Source of the DNA: Colletes latitarsis
Lineage: Eukaryota; Arthropoda; Insecta; Hymenoptera; Colletidae
NCBI RefSeq assembly: GCF_051014445.1
Contig: NC_135147.1
Location: 29,912,479 to 29,976,478, forward strand
DNA length: 64,000 bases
Direction: 5' to 3'
Shown here: one piece after another, positions 48,201 through 59,824 of the stretch
Layout of the letters: each line of letters starts with the position of its first letter
How positions within the stretch are numbered: position 1 is the stretch's first letter
Translations under genes and position numbers: made by a program
The notes under the pieces: generated by a model
The model's database searches: none
What the model was told of the DNA's origin: nothing
The model's input: the letters and a program-made list of their open reading frames with translations, nothing else

Positions 48201-51200
48201 CAAACACCGGAATTCAAACGCGTGATGCGTTTGCCTTGGCGATTTAGGTCGTCGTCGGTGCGCTCGTTAGTGGACACTTCCTCGTGCGCCACGATCTCCG
48301 TCGTTGCGTGTGGGACGACGCATAAAGTCGCCCACAAGGAACATCGTGGCAAATGGACCACGTTCCAACATCCCGTCGCCACGATCGCCACGATCGCCAC
48401 GTTTACTGTAACAATTTCATCATCTTCTTGATTCGATTCTACGTTTTGAATAAATAATTGCGAACATTCCCTAGACAAATTATTAAGAATCTGTTCGTAA
48501 GATTGTGAGGTTAGATATTCGATTTCCATAGCGGCGAACGTGTTAATTAAATCTATTATTCGGTCGATATGGTAGAGTAAACAGTGTCTATGGTTGAGCA
48601 CGTACAGTCGATATGAAATTGACGCGATTGAACATGGCAGCGTGACGAAGCTTCTACGTTCAAATTTAAATGTAATTGGAATGTTTGAACTCTACCGGAA
48701 ACATTATCACCGATCGATTACAGTAAACGCATGAAATCGCGTATTCAGTCGTCCCTAAAGCAGAATAAAACGTATTCTACGGTCGATTTACAAATTTCAA
48801 ACGATATTGGACGCATTAACCTCTGTTTCGTGCAGTGAGTATCAGGTCTTTTCAAATATGTAGGTTAACTTCTTCGTTGCACGAACGTGGCAGTGATACG
48901 TGTAAACATTTATTTGGTTACGCCACTGAATCTGAACGCGCAAATACCGTCGGGAATTTTACTTTCCCGGTTTCGACAGAAATAACAGTGCCCCAACAGT
49001 ATTAACGGCGGAATCGTGTGTTAACAATCGGGCCAATAAAACTGCACGCTGCACCCCGCCTAAAGGGGCTTGGGTCGATAGATCGTTGGTTGATTAAATA
49101 GCTGCACAGTGAGGAGTCGTTCGCCTTTGCGAACGCTTCCGATCGTGAGATAGCTGCTTCCCCGAGTTGGAAGCATCGACGACCGTGAACAAAGTATATA
49201 TCCGTCGGGTAAATTAATATTCCCCGTTGTCTTTAACCGGTGAACATTTTATTCGTACTAATGTAGATTGGCCTGCGCTGGTAATGGACGAGATTGGAGG
49301 TTATGGGGCGAAATAATATCGATTTTTCGCGTCGCGGTTGAGCGAGCACGGAGCATCGGCACGTGTTGCTATCGCTCGAAGCACGGAAACATGGTTTCTT
49401 GCTCGATGACGTAATCCGAGAGATCTTGCGTTTACGTAAAAAACGTTTCTGCTCGCCCTCCGAGGGGCACTGTCGCCGAACCTTTTTTTTTTTTTATTCC
49501 CCCTGGTTCGCTGAGATTCTTAACGACTTTCACGCGTGATCCTGGGTATACCCGTTTAAATATTTCTGGCTCGAACGTGTGATTCTTGTTCGTTGAAAAC
49601 GACCCGATTACGTTTTAATTCTATACACGCGTACACAACCTAACAGTTGACATTTATCGCGTACTTGGAAAGAAAAAGGAATATGGTCGTATTTGATTGT
49701 TTGGTATTCATTCGAGTTTCTTTTGATAAAAAAAACGAGACGAGGCTTTTTGTCCAAGCCAATATATTTAAATTTCTGGTCCAAGTCGGCTGGAGTCGCG
49801 CGGCAATGGACGCTTTGTTCTCGTCGCGACTGGCTGCGAACGTGAGGGAATTTTGAAGTATATGTATAGTCTGCGATATAGGACTCATAAAAGAAAGGGG
49901 AAATTATTATTCAAGCATGCTGGCTACCGTGTGTTTGATAACAAATTAAAAAATGGATAACAAAAGAAACGCATGCCATGTGCTACGGTGGGGATGATCA
50001 GAGATTGGTAAAACTGGAATAATACCAACGTATAGTATTAGTATTTAGGGAAAAAGGAAGAAATAGCGAATCGTATTGAGCGATGTCTGTTACCAGCTGA
50101 GGGTTAAAGAACGATTGGATACAGCTGTGACACGTTCGACAGAAAATGTTACATCTTCGTTAATATTTCGAATTTCATCATTTTAATGAGATTTTCTTGA
50201 AAGGTTTTAGAAAAATGCAATCGGAAAGCGAGCTTTCCTCCCTTAAACGTTAAGAAGACATACTTTCGCGGGTGCAACAAAGCATCAGTGTCGGCTTGTC
50301 GTCGTCGGGTGTCTTATTTGTATGCTATAGGCGTTTCCACCGTGTCGATAGGCATCGATGGAAGTCTTAGAACACCACGGATGGGCATCCTCTTTACTCG
50401 TCTCGGAACTTTCAATTTTCCTAACAAAATTAACCGCGACACAAAACCGTTGGGTGGCGAAACTGCGCCAATTTCCATTAATTAGTCTCGTCCGTCGTAC
50501 CTGAACGAGATTCGATCGCTCGGCACGAACGTTTCCGTAATGTAGACGAAGAGATTCGTTTAAATGGAATTTATTATATTGAATCGATCGTTAGTCGATC
50601 GAGGGCCCCAATAAGCGGAGATAATTGAGACGATGAAAATAATTCGCTTGCCAGGAGAGTGCTGTTCGAGCCTCGCTTCCAACTTTTCAACGTGATTTTA
50701 TACCGCTTGTTTCATGTAAATTATCTGGCGTTCTTTGTACGAGAGAGCTCGCAATATATCCCATAATTAATCATTTTTTTATTCTCGAACCGATAAAGGT
50801 TACCATTTTGAGAATTTCTTTTAAAGATGTTTAGCTTAGTCCGAATTTTATTCAGTGCGAAGGAAAGTAAGAGTAAGCAACTTTGAGTCTTTTCAGCGTG
50901 TACGTTTAGCCGCCCACCCATTATCCAACGGTATATGTATACTCGAGCTACTCAACGCTCTTTTTGCGAAGGCTCGGTTCTCTTTCGGGATATCGGATTA
51001 ACCCTGTCCCCAGCGACATCGACGAAACCGGAAGCTCTGGATCCCCCTCGCACCCTGCAACCCTGGTTACCCGATCGAACGTCTTCTTTCTCGCCTTTTA
51101 CACTACCAGCAACGTTATCTCGTTTACCCGTCTACTTTCATCGATGCGTATTCGTTTGGAAAGAATATACACGCACACATCGATTACTATCCGTAGAGCG

Positions 51201-54200
51201 GAAGTTGTTGTTTATTTTCACTTCTCTACCGATTCCAATTTTTAAAATTCCTATCCTGTTCGATCTCGTTCGCGAAAAAGCGTAAATTTTTAGACGCCAT
51301 TTCTAATTTCTGTTTCGAAATTTCATCAACGGAGTGCTACGGTGAAAATCGAACCGAGCGTATCATGTTTCATGCACGAGATTCTCGTGGACGGTGTCTA
51401 TTTGCGATTGTCCTGTTCTATTGGTTTTCCGTTTTTCTCTCTCCCACTGTTATGTTCCGGTATTCGGTACGCTCGCGCGACGGATACTTGGACGCGGAGA
51501 GGGTAGCTCGCTCTCATTAACCTCTCGCTAGCAAAGCGCTCTTAGCCGGTTTCAATTGCTTTCGTCGAGGACGAGCTCGGCCACCTTTTAGCGGCGTTTC
51601 GCGCGGAGTGGGGGCGGCCCGGAGACCAGAGCCAGAGGGCCGGATATGCGGCTGCTTTCGAGAACCCTTTCCTGTGTTTACAGAACCCGTCGACGCGGGG
51701 CGAATTAGGCCAACGAAAAGGAAGACGAAGTCGATCGCGACTTTCTCTCGATCGGGAGTTTCGGGTCGAAATTTTATCGAGTACGTGTCACGAGTACAAA
51801 AGTCGGTCTACTAGGTTATGTAACGAGGTAAATGTCTCGATAAAAGAAACGTTAGAACCATGGTAACCAATTACGAATTAGAATTTTAGGTTATAAATAC
51901 GTCACGGTTGTTATTAATAACCTATGGAGAGCGATTTAAGGGTGCAAAAGGGGTTGAATGCATCTCGACGTTTCGCGGGAGAATTCTTTTTGCGGTCAGT
52001 TTCCTTTTGGGTCAACCAGAGGACGCGGGGTTGGATTTTATTGAAAATTTCATGCTCTGTTTGCGCCGTGTCGTTTGATACCTCGAGATTTACCCTTTTC
52101 TGGGTCAACTACCCTCTTTGCGACATGTGTTGACCTCCGAACGGTTGCTGACCGTCATTAAACTGTATGACGCGGACGCAGTTTACCGATACAATATTGT
52201 CGTAGCCTAGAAATGTCTACATTTAGTAATACGTAATTAGAAATCCCTGCGATCAGAGACCTGGTCATCTACGCCTCAGGCGGCCATATTGTTGCCAAGC
52301 GCGTAAAACAAACGAAGCGAACGAAGATGGCGCCATAGTCACCGTATTCCCGCTACTTTTTCTGCCGTTAGATTGTAGTTTCGAGTAATTGATGAAAATT
52401 TCACGAATACGATAAACCCAATTTCCCTGTCGACATTCAGAAAAGTAAAACGAAAATTCGCGGGCATTAGTTCGGAAAGCTTTCGTACATTCGGTGGAGT
52501 ATCATCAAAGGCAAAAGTAAACTCTTCTCGATCAAAGACAAAGGTCGCGGAACAGCCATTTTCCCCCGGGTGTTCCGGCAAAGAGTTTCGTTGCAGTGAT
52601 TTTGAGCTCTGTGACACAGTCACAGCGTTAAATTTTGATGAAAATATTCCTTTCATCCTAACATTTATCCGCGAACTTACTTTGCGCTCCGGGCCGCGAC
52701 GAATTCAACGGTCAGAGTGGCGAAATTGCGAAAATCGCGCGAGTTACCCTTTCGTCTCGCGTCGACGCTTGTCCTTTGAACGAAATTCCACGAGCACCTC
52801 TGACGTACGGAAACGTTTTCCTCGAACCGGTCGTACGACAAAAGTGTGGAAAGATTAATATCGCGAACGACAATGCCGCGGTAGGAAATACGGTCGACCG
52901 CAAGGAGTTTTTCCCGCGGACTGCAAATGGACGCCTATTTCCTCTCGCGGGGGCGAAAGAAAGACGCGCGGAAACGTGGATTGTTGGACTTAAAAGGGAC
53001 TATTCAAAGGGTGATTGATACTTGCTTTTTTGAAAAAAAATTAGATCGACAAAAGAACAAGTCCAAATTGAAATTTGAATGGTCCAAAAATGGATATAAA
53101 ATGACAGAGGTTGTTGCTCACCTGTATCCCACAAATTAACCCTTCTCGGATCGATAGTAGTTTATAGAGGCTCTCTAAACCCTTGAGACGTTTCAGTCCC
53201 CTTCAGCGTCGCGATTAAATTCCGCGGTCGTATCGGTGGCCTTTTCAGTCCCATCACCCTGTATAAAGTGTAATGACAATACGTTTGCACTGTCGTTCTT
53301 CATCTTTCTTGTACGATCGATGAACCTGCTTGTCCGAGGGTAATTCGAGTCCTGCGAATGACAGGTAGAAAGCTACCTTTACGGTCGCAATAAAAGAGAA
53401 ATTATTTGCTGGCCAACAGAAAGGTCGCAGACTAAAATAGACGTAACGCGCGCGACGCGAAGGAGACTGCAAAAGGTTGGATGAAAAGGTCCCCTCGGCC
53501 CCCCCAGGATGTTCGGTCGGAGAAAGAAACGACGATGGTCTTTTATCAGAGGCTCTCGCTAACCTTCGTTGCCTTATTACGCTCGAAGAATTTGCTTTAT
53601 GCGCGACCAGACCTCTCGTCTCTGTTTCAATTTACTTGTGAATTTTTTAAACATTTGTTTTCGACCGCCTTTAACCTTTGGAAGATCTCACGTACCATTT
53701 TACCTCCCTTAAAATAGACTGTAAAATCAAAGGGAGACACCAAATGGAAACAAAAGTTTATAAAACTATCGAATGAATATTCCAAAGTAAAGAAGAAATT
53801 TTTTAAACGATTTTAAATGAACCTTCTCGACGGAAGCCAGCTCGAAACCGCGAAAGAACGCCATGCAAATTGTTGCAAAGCGTGAACCATTCCTCCCCTC
53901 CCCCCTTACCGATAGCGTCCCCTTTTTACCCTGCTGTTCGAAATGTTGCAGAAGGGTATAGTTATAGGTGCGTTATTCCCTTTCTCGCTGCCGGCATTCA
54001 AACTCGTGAGTCATCCCCTCGGGTTCACCCCCTGGTCTGACGTCATTTCGGCAACCCCCACCCCGAAACAGCATCGAAACCATGTCATCGTTCGGTTATT
54101 ATGGAAGGGAGGGCCTCGAGACTCGCAATCTTCTCCCGGGGATTCTTCGACGATGCCTGTTGGACTATAATCGTCAAATTCAGCACCGGGAACGATCTCT

Positions 54201-55014
54201 CGCGATAATAACGATCCGAGAAATAGAGAAAGAAAGGGGGAAAAATAAGTTTTGGAAAACACTTGTCGGTAGATCGCTATGGATCGTTAAAAACGTCTCG
54301 TACTTTCGTCATTCCGTTTAGAATGACGGAATAACGAATAAATATTTATCGTTGACCAATGTTATCGCAGTAATTATTGTAAATACCTTTGTTAATTTGA
54401 TCGACGATAATCTACAGTAAAGTTTTCACTTCACACTCGCAAGTGATTGATTGATTTATTACAGCTCTGTCTACCTGTCTGTCTGCCTGTCTGTCTGTCT
54501 GTCTGACTGCGTGTGTGCTTCATAGTGAAAGCGTTGATGGGATTAGTGCTTACGGTATATTTACCGTACATTGTTGTCTATGATAATTCATCGTGTGATG
54601 TTTCCATCCTATGTTATTTTTGGGGGGAATATTTTGTCACAAATTATTCCATCCATTGATAATGTCACGTTTATTTAAGAAATATCGTCACGCGTGTGCC
54701 CTTTCGCGTCGTCGGATCGTGTGACGTCACGCGTATGCAAAACGACCCCATCGGGAATGCACGTTGCATTATCATTCAAGGTGGTTCCAGAGGAACGAGA
54801 AATAATGCCGTTGGTACGGTTCTTTTCAGCGACAGTAAACACACCTTCCGTTCTCTCACCCTTCCCATTTTGTATATCTTGCTTTTGCCCTAATTAATAG
54901 GCGAACGACTTCGTTGCACGCCATTTTCCTTAACTCAGAATTTCGATGCAGACCTACACGGGATCCATACTGGTGGCTGTGAACCCCTACAAAGAAGTGG
55001 ACTTCTACACGAAC
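39268..55014 (+). CDS. Unconventional myosin heavy chain, first three coding exons (3'-partial)
   Basis: Actin-based motor. Exons read here: 39268-39292 (MVAKHFTQ plus one base), 46039-46145 and 54952-55014, with agreeing phases (1, then 0). Joined product starts MVAKHFTQGSSPEFGVPDMT, continues ISDIDETGINRNLQVRYGRD and ends QIY-TYTGSILVAVNPYKEV-DFYTN. The block IYTYTGSILVAVNPYK is the conserved start of the myosin head, and GVPDMTVISDI sits where class VII/X/XV myosins have GVEDM. The N-terminal extension is only about 17 residues, with no SH3-like subdomain. The P-loop exon and everything after lie beyond 64000. Class cannot be assigned from 64 residues; MyTH4-FERM-type (VII, X, XV or XXII-like) is most similar. 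Introns are 6.7, 8.8 and over 9 kb. Confidence 0.85.
39293..42436 (+). other. Myosin intron 1, proximal part
   Basis: Non-coding. Short open frames on both strands lack recognisable domains. Contains an AAT microsatellite near 39498 and T/A homopolymers near 40010 and 40232. No repeat family or RNA gene was recognised. Confidence 0.6.
42437..42835. mobile_element. Dispersed element copy 1 (TACAGGGTGTTCGG family)
   Basis: Starts TACAGGGTGTTCGGCCACCC and continues with TTTTAATGGGAGACTCTAGA. A block beginning TTCAAATC.TTCTGGAAAAA and ending near CGCATTTTCGAGAAAAAAAT occurs twice, offset 143 bp (starting 42571 and 42714). A second, diverged copy of the element lies at 44614. No protein is encoded in what is visible. 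The type of element is unknown to me. Confidence 0.75.
42836..44613 (+). other. Myosin intron 1, middle part
   Basis: Non-coding, with no gene recognised. The segment contains an AAAATGGCCGCGA word near 43419 resembling a Pho/YY1 core, and an E-box cluster at 44304-44408 described separately. Confidence 0.55.
44304..44408. promoter_or_regulatory. E-box cluster
   Basis: Six E-boxes in 105 bases: CACGTG (44304-44309), CAGGTG (44321-44326), CACCTG (44336-44341), CACCTG (44353-44358), CAGCTG (44364-44369) and CACGTG inside GTCACGTGAC (44399-44408). CAGGTG/CACCTG pairs can form a short hairpin. The motifs are seen directly; enhancer function is inferred. Confidence 0.45.
44614..44820. mobile_element. 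Dispersed element copy 2 (TACAGGGTGTTCGG family)
   Basis: Same start as the element at 42437 (TACAGGGTGTTCGGCCACC) and the same order of blocks through TTTTTGGTCATTAGACATAC. It lacks the 143-bp internal duplication and ends earlier. The two copies lie in the same orientation in one intron. Confidence 0.7.
44821..46038 (+). other. Myosin intron 1, distal part
   Basis: No gene or repeat family recognised. Ends in a pyrimidine-rich acceptor (CTCTGTTTCAG) before exon 2. Confidence 0.6.
47083..47096. promoter_or_regulatory. X-box-like (RFX) site
   Basis: GTTGCCATGACGAC fits the RFX consensus (RYYNYY, 1-3-bp spacer, RRNRAC) with a 2-bp spacer. The surrounding 47050-47160 is GC-rich within an AT-rich intron. 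A match of this kind can occur by chance. Confidence 0.3.
54474..54515. repeat. CTGT microsatellite
   Basis: Tandem CTGT/CTGC units just upstream of the third myosin exon. Simple repeat. Confidence 0.8.
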
Positions 55015-58000
55015 GTGAGTGAACCGAATCATCGGATTATTATTTTAATAGAATTGCTTAATGCGAGTGAATGCTAGGAAAACTAGGAAATATTTTGTCG
55101 TATTATAAAATTTTCAAGTTTTTGATTTTAGTATCGGAATGCACATTGAAAACGTCCTGCAATTTTTAACGGAATTTAGATAATGGACTCGTATCTCCAA
55201 GAGTCCCTGAAACGCGCCACACTTGCGCACTTCCTGCGGTAAACGCAAGCCGGAAGTACCGTCGAAGAATAGTAAATATTAAGTATCGACTCGAGGAACA
55301 CAGAAGGCCGCACGTGCTGATCCCCTCCTCGAGATAAACAATAATTGGACCCCTCTTTGCACGTACAATTAAAAACTTCGCCACGAGTATTGCCGGGAGG
55401 GGGGCTTCCGCAATTAAACGGTGACTGAAAAAGTCCTGGCACGAAATCGAATCGATTTTTAATTTGTTCGTTTACGTTCGAGTATACTGTAAAAAATCAT
55501 TAACTTTTAGGTTTCTCGTTTCTCAAAATTTGGACGCCCAAAGAATAATATAATGTACGCGAGTACGCTTTTATTTAGCCGGTTTCCCAGAACGACGAAA
55601 CGTACGACAGGACGCATTTATCGTATTGGAATTGCTAGACCTCGGCCCGAACACAGGAAACGGAAACCACGACGTGCTTTCGCGAAGATATCGCGAAACG
55701 ACGATCAACTCTCGAAGGGTTTTCTGGGTCATGGTACTTGGTTACGACGAGTTGACAGGACGGTTGATTCCTTTTGCTCCGCCATCTATTTTTTCTCCCT
55801 TTCAAACGTTCGATGCACGTTTGTCAGGCGAGTTACTAACCTCCAACGTGCAAGACTTTCTTTTTTAAATTATATTAAAGTACTTTCTATTTAAAGTATT
55901 CCAAGAAACAACGATGGAGAATAAGATCGTTGCGAGTTTTGTCCAGCTAAAACGTGCTGACGTGCGTTTTTATGTTTTTCCTTGTCCTTGAAAACAACCA
56001 ACCAGACATAGGAACGCCGATCTTGTCTGTCTCTTGGTTGTTCTCAATTGCAAGACAAGAAAATGCATGTCCATTTCGACCCTCGTGTGACCCTAACCTA
56101 AACGGTCCAACGCATCAAAGCGAGAAAGAACATTGTCTGTCTTCTTCTTCGAAGTTTCGTATTACAGTCCAAGTTTCGAGCGAATTTTCTGAGAAAAACA
56201 TCGACTGTCTCTTTCTCCGACGTATTGTATTACAATCGACGTCGCCAAAGCCTTGAGCGAATTTCGTTCTTCTCCTGCGCGTTTGTTTTGACGGGCTCGT
56301 CGCACATCTGCAAATGCAGCTGAGGAGACGAGCAGATTATTTTCAAGGGAACGGGAACGACTTCTGAAAAAACGATACTGTGCGTTGGAAAATAAGATAT
56401 CTCTCGATCGCTCGTTGAAACGTAAGGGCAGGCTAATGTGAACTGGCTCGGTGATAGATACCACTGTATCCTGTATTTCTATTTTCGGTTGCACGCGCGA
56501 GACCGTATCTGCCGATCGGGAACACTTAAAACCATCGCGTTAACTCGCGCATACGTCGGGGTGCCGTGGATTAGGGTGCAGCCATCGCGAGGGACTTATT
56601 TCGGGATCGAGTGGCAGCCACTTGGAACGTAAATATACGGGTCGCCGACAGCCTGGCAGTAAAACGATCCTCCAGGTCCGCGTACGTGGACCCCTTTGGT
56701 CTCCTCGAGAGCAACGTGCGAGCGGTAAGAAACAAAAAGGGGTGAACGGGACCGCGTCGTCGGATTAAATCGAATTAAAGAATGGGAAAAAGAACGCGTC
56801 ACGATAGAATTCGTTCCACGGCGGGAGGGGAGTCAGAGTCTCAACCCTTTTCGTCCAGACAAAGTCTCATTCTGCTTTATCCATCTGACGGGACGCGATC
56901 GAAAGTAACCATTTAACTTTTGGACAAAATTAGCCATTCAAGCGTATTAGAAGGGTGGTTACACGCGTTACCATTTGCCCTTCACAGACGTCGAGGTCTT
57001 TTTAATTTTATATCCGCATCAGAGTTATCGAAAACATCCATAAAATGGCGTCTACTCTTAGTTCTACTTAACCTCTAAATGGTACAGTGTCTACGTTAAT
57101 ATGTTTCGATGTTGTATTTGTTCGATGGATCAGCCATTACGACCTGGTGCTTTCTGAATATCGGTCCGATAATTCTGAACAGGATTAGAAATTGCTTTGA
57201 CGCGATTCCCCCGTGTCCTTTGATGTAATCGTGTTCCTTTGACTTTATATGCACGCACGGAATACTCGTTTAACCGCTAAACGAGCCTGGTATTTATGAA
57301 AAAGTTGAAAGAGACCCTTAACGTCGGTAATATTCGTAATGGTTCCGAATATTCGGCCGATAGTTCCGCCAAGTGCTCCGCAAAGTATTCGCCTAATGGC
57401 CCTAAGCTAAGACCGTTCGAATACTTTCATTGGAAAACTTCCGCGCTAGATATTCTAAATGAATAATTTAGAATTTTTTCTTGAATTATTTTTACACCGG
57501 TACAATACACGTTCTCGTATCTGGGAACCTCGTTTTTAATTCGTACTGTTAAATACACTTTAACAAAGTCTAGTTTAAAGTAATATTCGTATGATTTTTT
57601 TTTTTTTTTTAAATACGATACAAATTTGTAACTTCTTTCGCATGAAATATCGCTCGAAGAACTCGGCTCAGGGCGTTGGCGCGTCTTGCGACAGAGGATC
57701 GAAGTTAATCTTATTCGTAGGTGGCTTTCGGTAGAGCGCGATAGGAGGTCGAAAGGAGGAAGTGAAATAAACGCAGTAAAAATATTTAAAAAAAATTGTA
57801 ACATCGTCGAGTGGAACGATCGGTGATTTCGAAGGTCAGCAGGGGTACCAAAACGAGGACCCCTGGCTGGCAAGAAGGAAAAGGGTGGCTCGGCGTGGTG
57901 CACGCCCCGTGTTATTGATCGGGCTGGAGCGCACATCGGATTCGGAGACTCGTCGTGGTTGCCCTGGAGCCTTCGGAGCTTCGTCCTTTTCTCTTATCGT

Positions 58001-58017
58001 CCAACGATGTTCGGGTA

Positions 58018-58265
58018 CCTGGACTTTCCATAACTATTCTAATGCTTAGAACAGTCATAAACAGCTATTTCAACTGTTTCTAGAGCCACCAATTTCTATT
58101 AGGTGATTCTAGAAACTGGGACAGACTGTAGCTCTCCCCTAACAGTCCGAACCTATCGACTGTCTGGACTTCCATAACTATTCCTGTACCTAGAAAAATC
58201 AGTACAACTATTCGAACCGTTTCTCGAGCCACCATATTTTATCAGATGATTCTAGAAACTAGAAA
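58018..58265. repeat. Two-copy direct repeat, 144-bp period
   Basis: A block of about 100 bp starting CTGGACTTTCCATAACTATT and ending GATTCTAGAAACT recurs 144 bp downstream (starting CTGGACTTCCATAACTATTC). Roughly three quarters of the positions match. No coding capacity. Confidence 0.7.
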
Positions 58266-58332
58266 CGAATAGTTGGAATATCCATTGGTGTTATTGGTTA
58301 TTTATCACTAACAAAATGGTGGCGAACATTGT

Positions 58333-58346
58333 GGTCACCGGTGACC
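58333..58346. repeat. 14-bp palindrome GGTCACCGGTGACC, copy 1
   Basis: Perfect dyad made of inverted GGTCA half-sites around CCGG. Further perfect copies lie at 59811-59824 and 62142-62155. Flanks are partly similar (CGGCACTTTAAACTTGT here against CGACGCTTCGAACCTAC in copy 2). Confidence 0.85.
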
Positions 58347-59145
58347 GGCACTTTAAACTTGTTACAGTATCGTTTCTAATGGAAGAACCCTGATTGTAAA
58401 ATTGTAAATAACTCTACTTTAAATTAAACCTAGTCAGAGGTGGTATTATCTTTGTAAAAATATTTTTTTTAATTTAGATAGCTTGAAAGGTGTTCTCTGA
58501 CGTAAAAGGAGGGATCTCTACGAAAGTAAAAAATAATTTCAACGCCGCTCGTACGTTTCGAGCGTGTATCGTTAGCCTTGACCAGTTTTTCGAATCTTCA
58601 AAAGCAACCCGGAGACACTCGGGCATTCTCTTTGAAGCGCGTCACCCTGTACGATAGTTTCACTTTGATACCCGGGTAGAGCAGAGTAGTATTATAAACT
58701 TACGACGGCCGTGACACGGTGAAGCGCGAACGCACAACCAATCTCGAGCAATGCGTTCGCCATTGGGACAAAGATTCTACTAGAATTATGAATAATACTG
58801 GTAGAGCAAAGTGCCAGTTACAGGCATTGTCAGGTAATTGGTACTTCCCATCACAACTTTATTCAAACGTGATTTGAAATTTCTTGATCGAGACACCCAA
58901 ATTTATTGAAAAAACTACATTCGCGCGATAAATAATATTCCCTGTTACTCGAGGGAACTTTACAGTTTAAATTCGTCGCATAATAGGGCTATGTAGATTT
59001 ACAGTTTCATGAACAGAGTTCGTACAACGCGTGTTTCTCCAAGGTTCGTCATGTTCCACCGTCACGGTACGAATTTTCACCTAATTGCGTCGCAACGGTA
59101 CACGAACGTCCTGTAACAATTACGTAACTGTTAGAGTCTATCTAT

Positions 59146-59290
59146 TAGGGTGTCCCAGAAAATATTGCACACTTTAATTCGCTTTCTATTTAATTTTAAA
59201 ACTGTCTAGCGAACCGTTTAACGAAACAAGTTTAAAATTTTCGTTGGTTCGGGAATAAAATTTGTCGGATCGATGGTAGAAGGCTGCGCC
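59146..59290. mobile_element. Possible transposable-element fragment
   Basis: Begins TAGGGTGTCCCAGAAAATAT, a start type common at ends of dispersed insect repeats. No partner copy in this window and no reading frame, so the call rests on resemblance only. Confidence 0.3.
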
Positions 59291-59810
59291 TATGGGCTGA
59301 AATCGTAATCCCAGGTGGTGATCGTTACCTCAACTCCGAGAGTTCGGAAACAGTTACCAGTCTCGTCCCGATCGCAGCATGTAAGGATAATTTCGTGGTA
59401 ATCGAATATCGGTTCCCCGCGTGAAGGGTGTCGCTCACTGATTAATCGTCGACGATGGATCTGGCGCGATTCTAGGACCATCGTAATTTCCGGTGATGGC
59501 TGCGAAATAGGAGAAACGCCCGGAATCATGGATAACGACAGACAACAGACACACACCGGGGACAACTTCGCCGTTCCACTTTGATGATTTGTAATTCAAC
59601 GTCGGGAGGCATTGACGTGTACAGTGTCACCTGGATAACTGGACAGAACCTCGTGTCTGGCGTTTCAGTTATCCGGGGAGGACAGAGATTCCTACGTCGA
59701 ACCGTTTTAACCATCTCCCAGACGACATTCGTTCGATAAACTCCTTAAATTCCATCATTTCACTGTTTCTCCACCGACCAATAACGAGTTCTTTCGATTG
59801 AACGTATGAT

Positions 59811-59824
59811 GGTCACCGGTGACC
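59811..59824. repeat. 14-bp palindrome GGTCACCGGTGACC, copy 2
   Basis: Identical to copies 1 and 3; same apparent orientation as copy 1 judged by its flanks (ATGGTCACC...GACCGACGC). Confidence 0.85.

Larger units (their letters stand above)
46146..54951 (+). other. Myosin intron 2
   Basis: An 8.8-kb intron. The protein reads on without a gap from DQIY to TYTGS, so no coding exon is missing. Contents noted: an X-box-like site at 47083-47096, a minus-strand open frame of 140 codons at 48179-48601, ATGGCGCCAT at 52327-52336, a GC-rich patch near 51600, CTGT microsatellite at about 54474-54515, and TGACGTCA at 54038-54045 and 54722-54729. No gene is supported. Confidence 0.6.

Noticed and set aside
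57427..57936. A 169-codon minus-strand frame.
   Set aside because: Contains a poly-Lys run from a T homopolymer and no recognisable domain; composition looks random.
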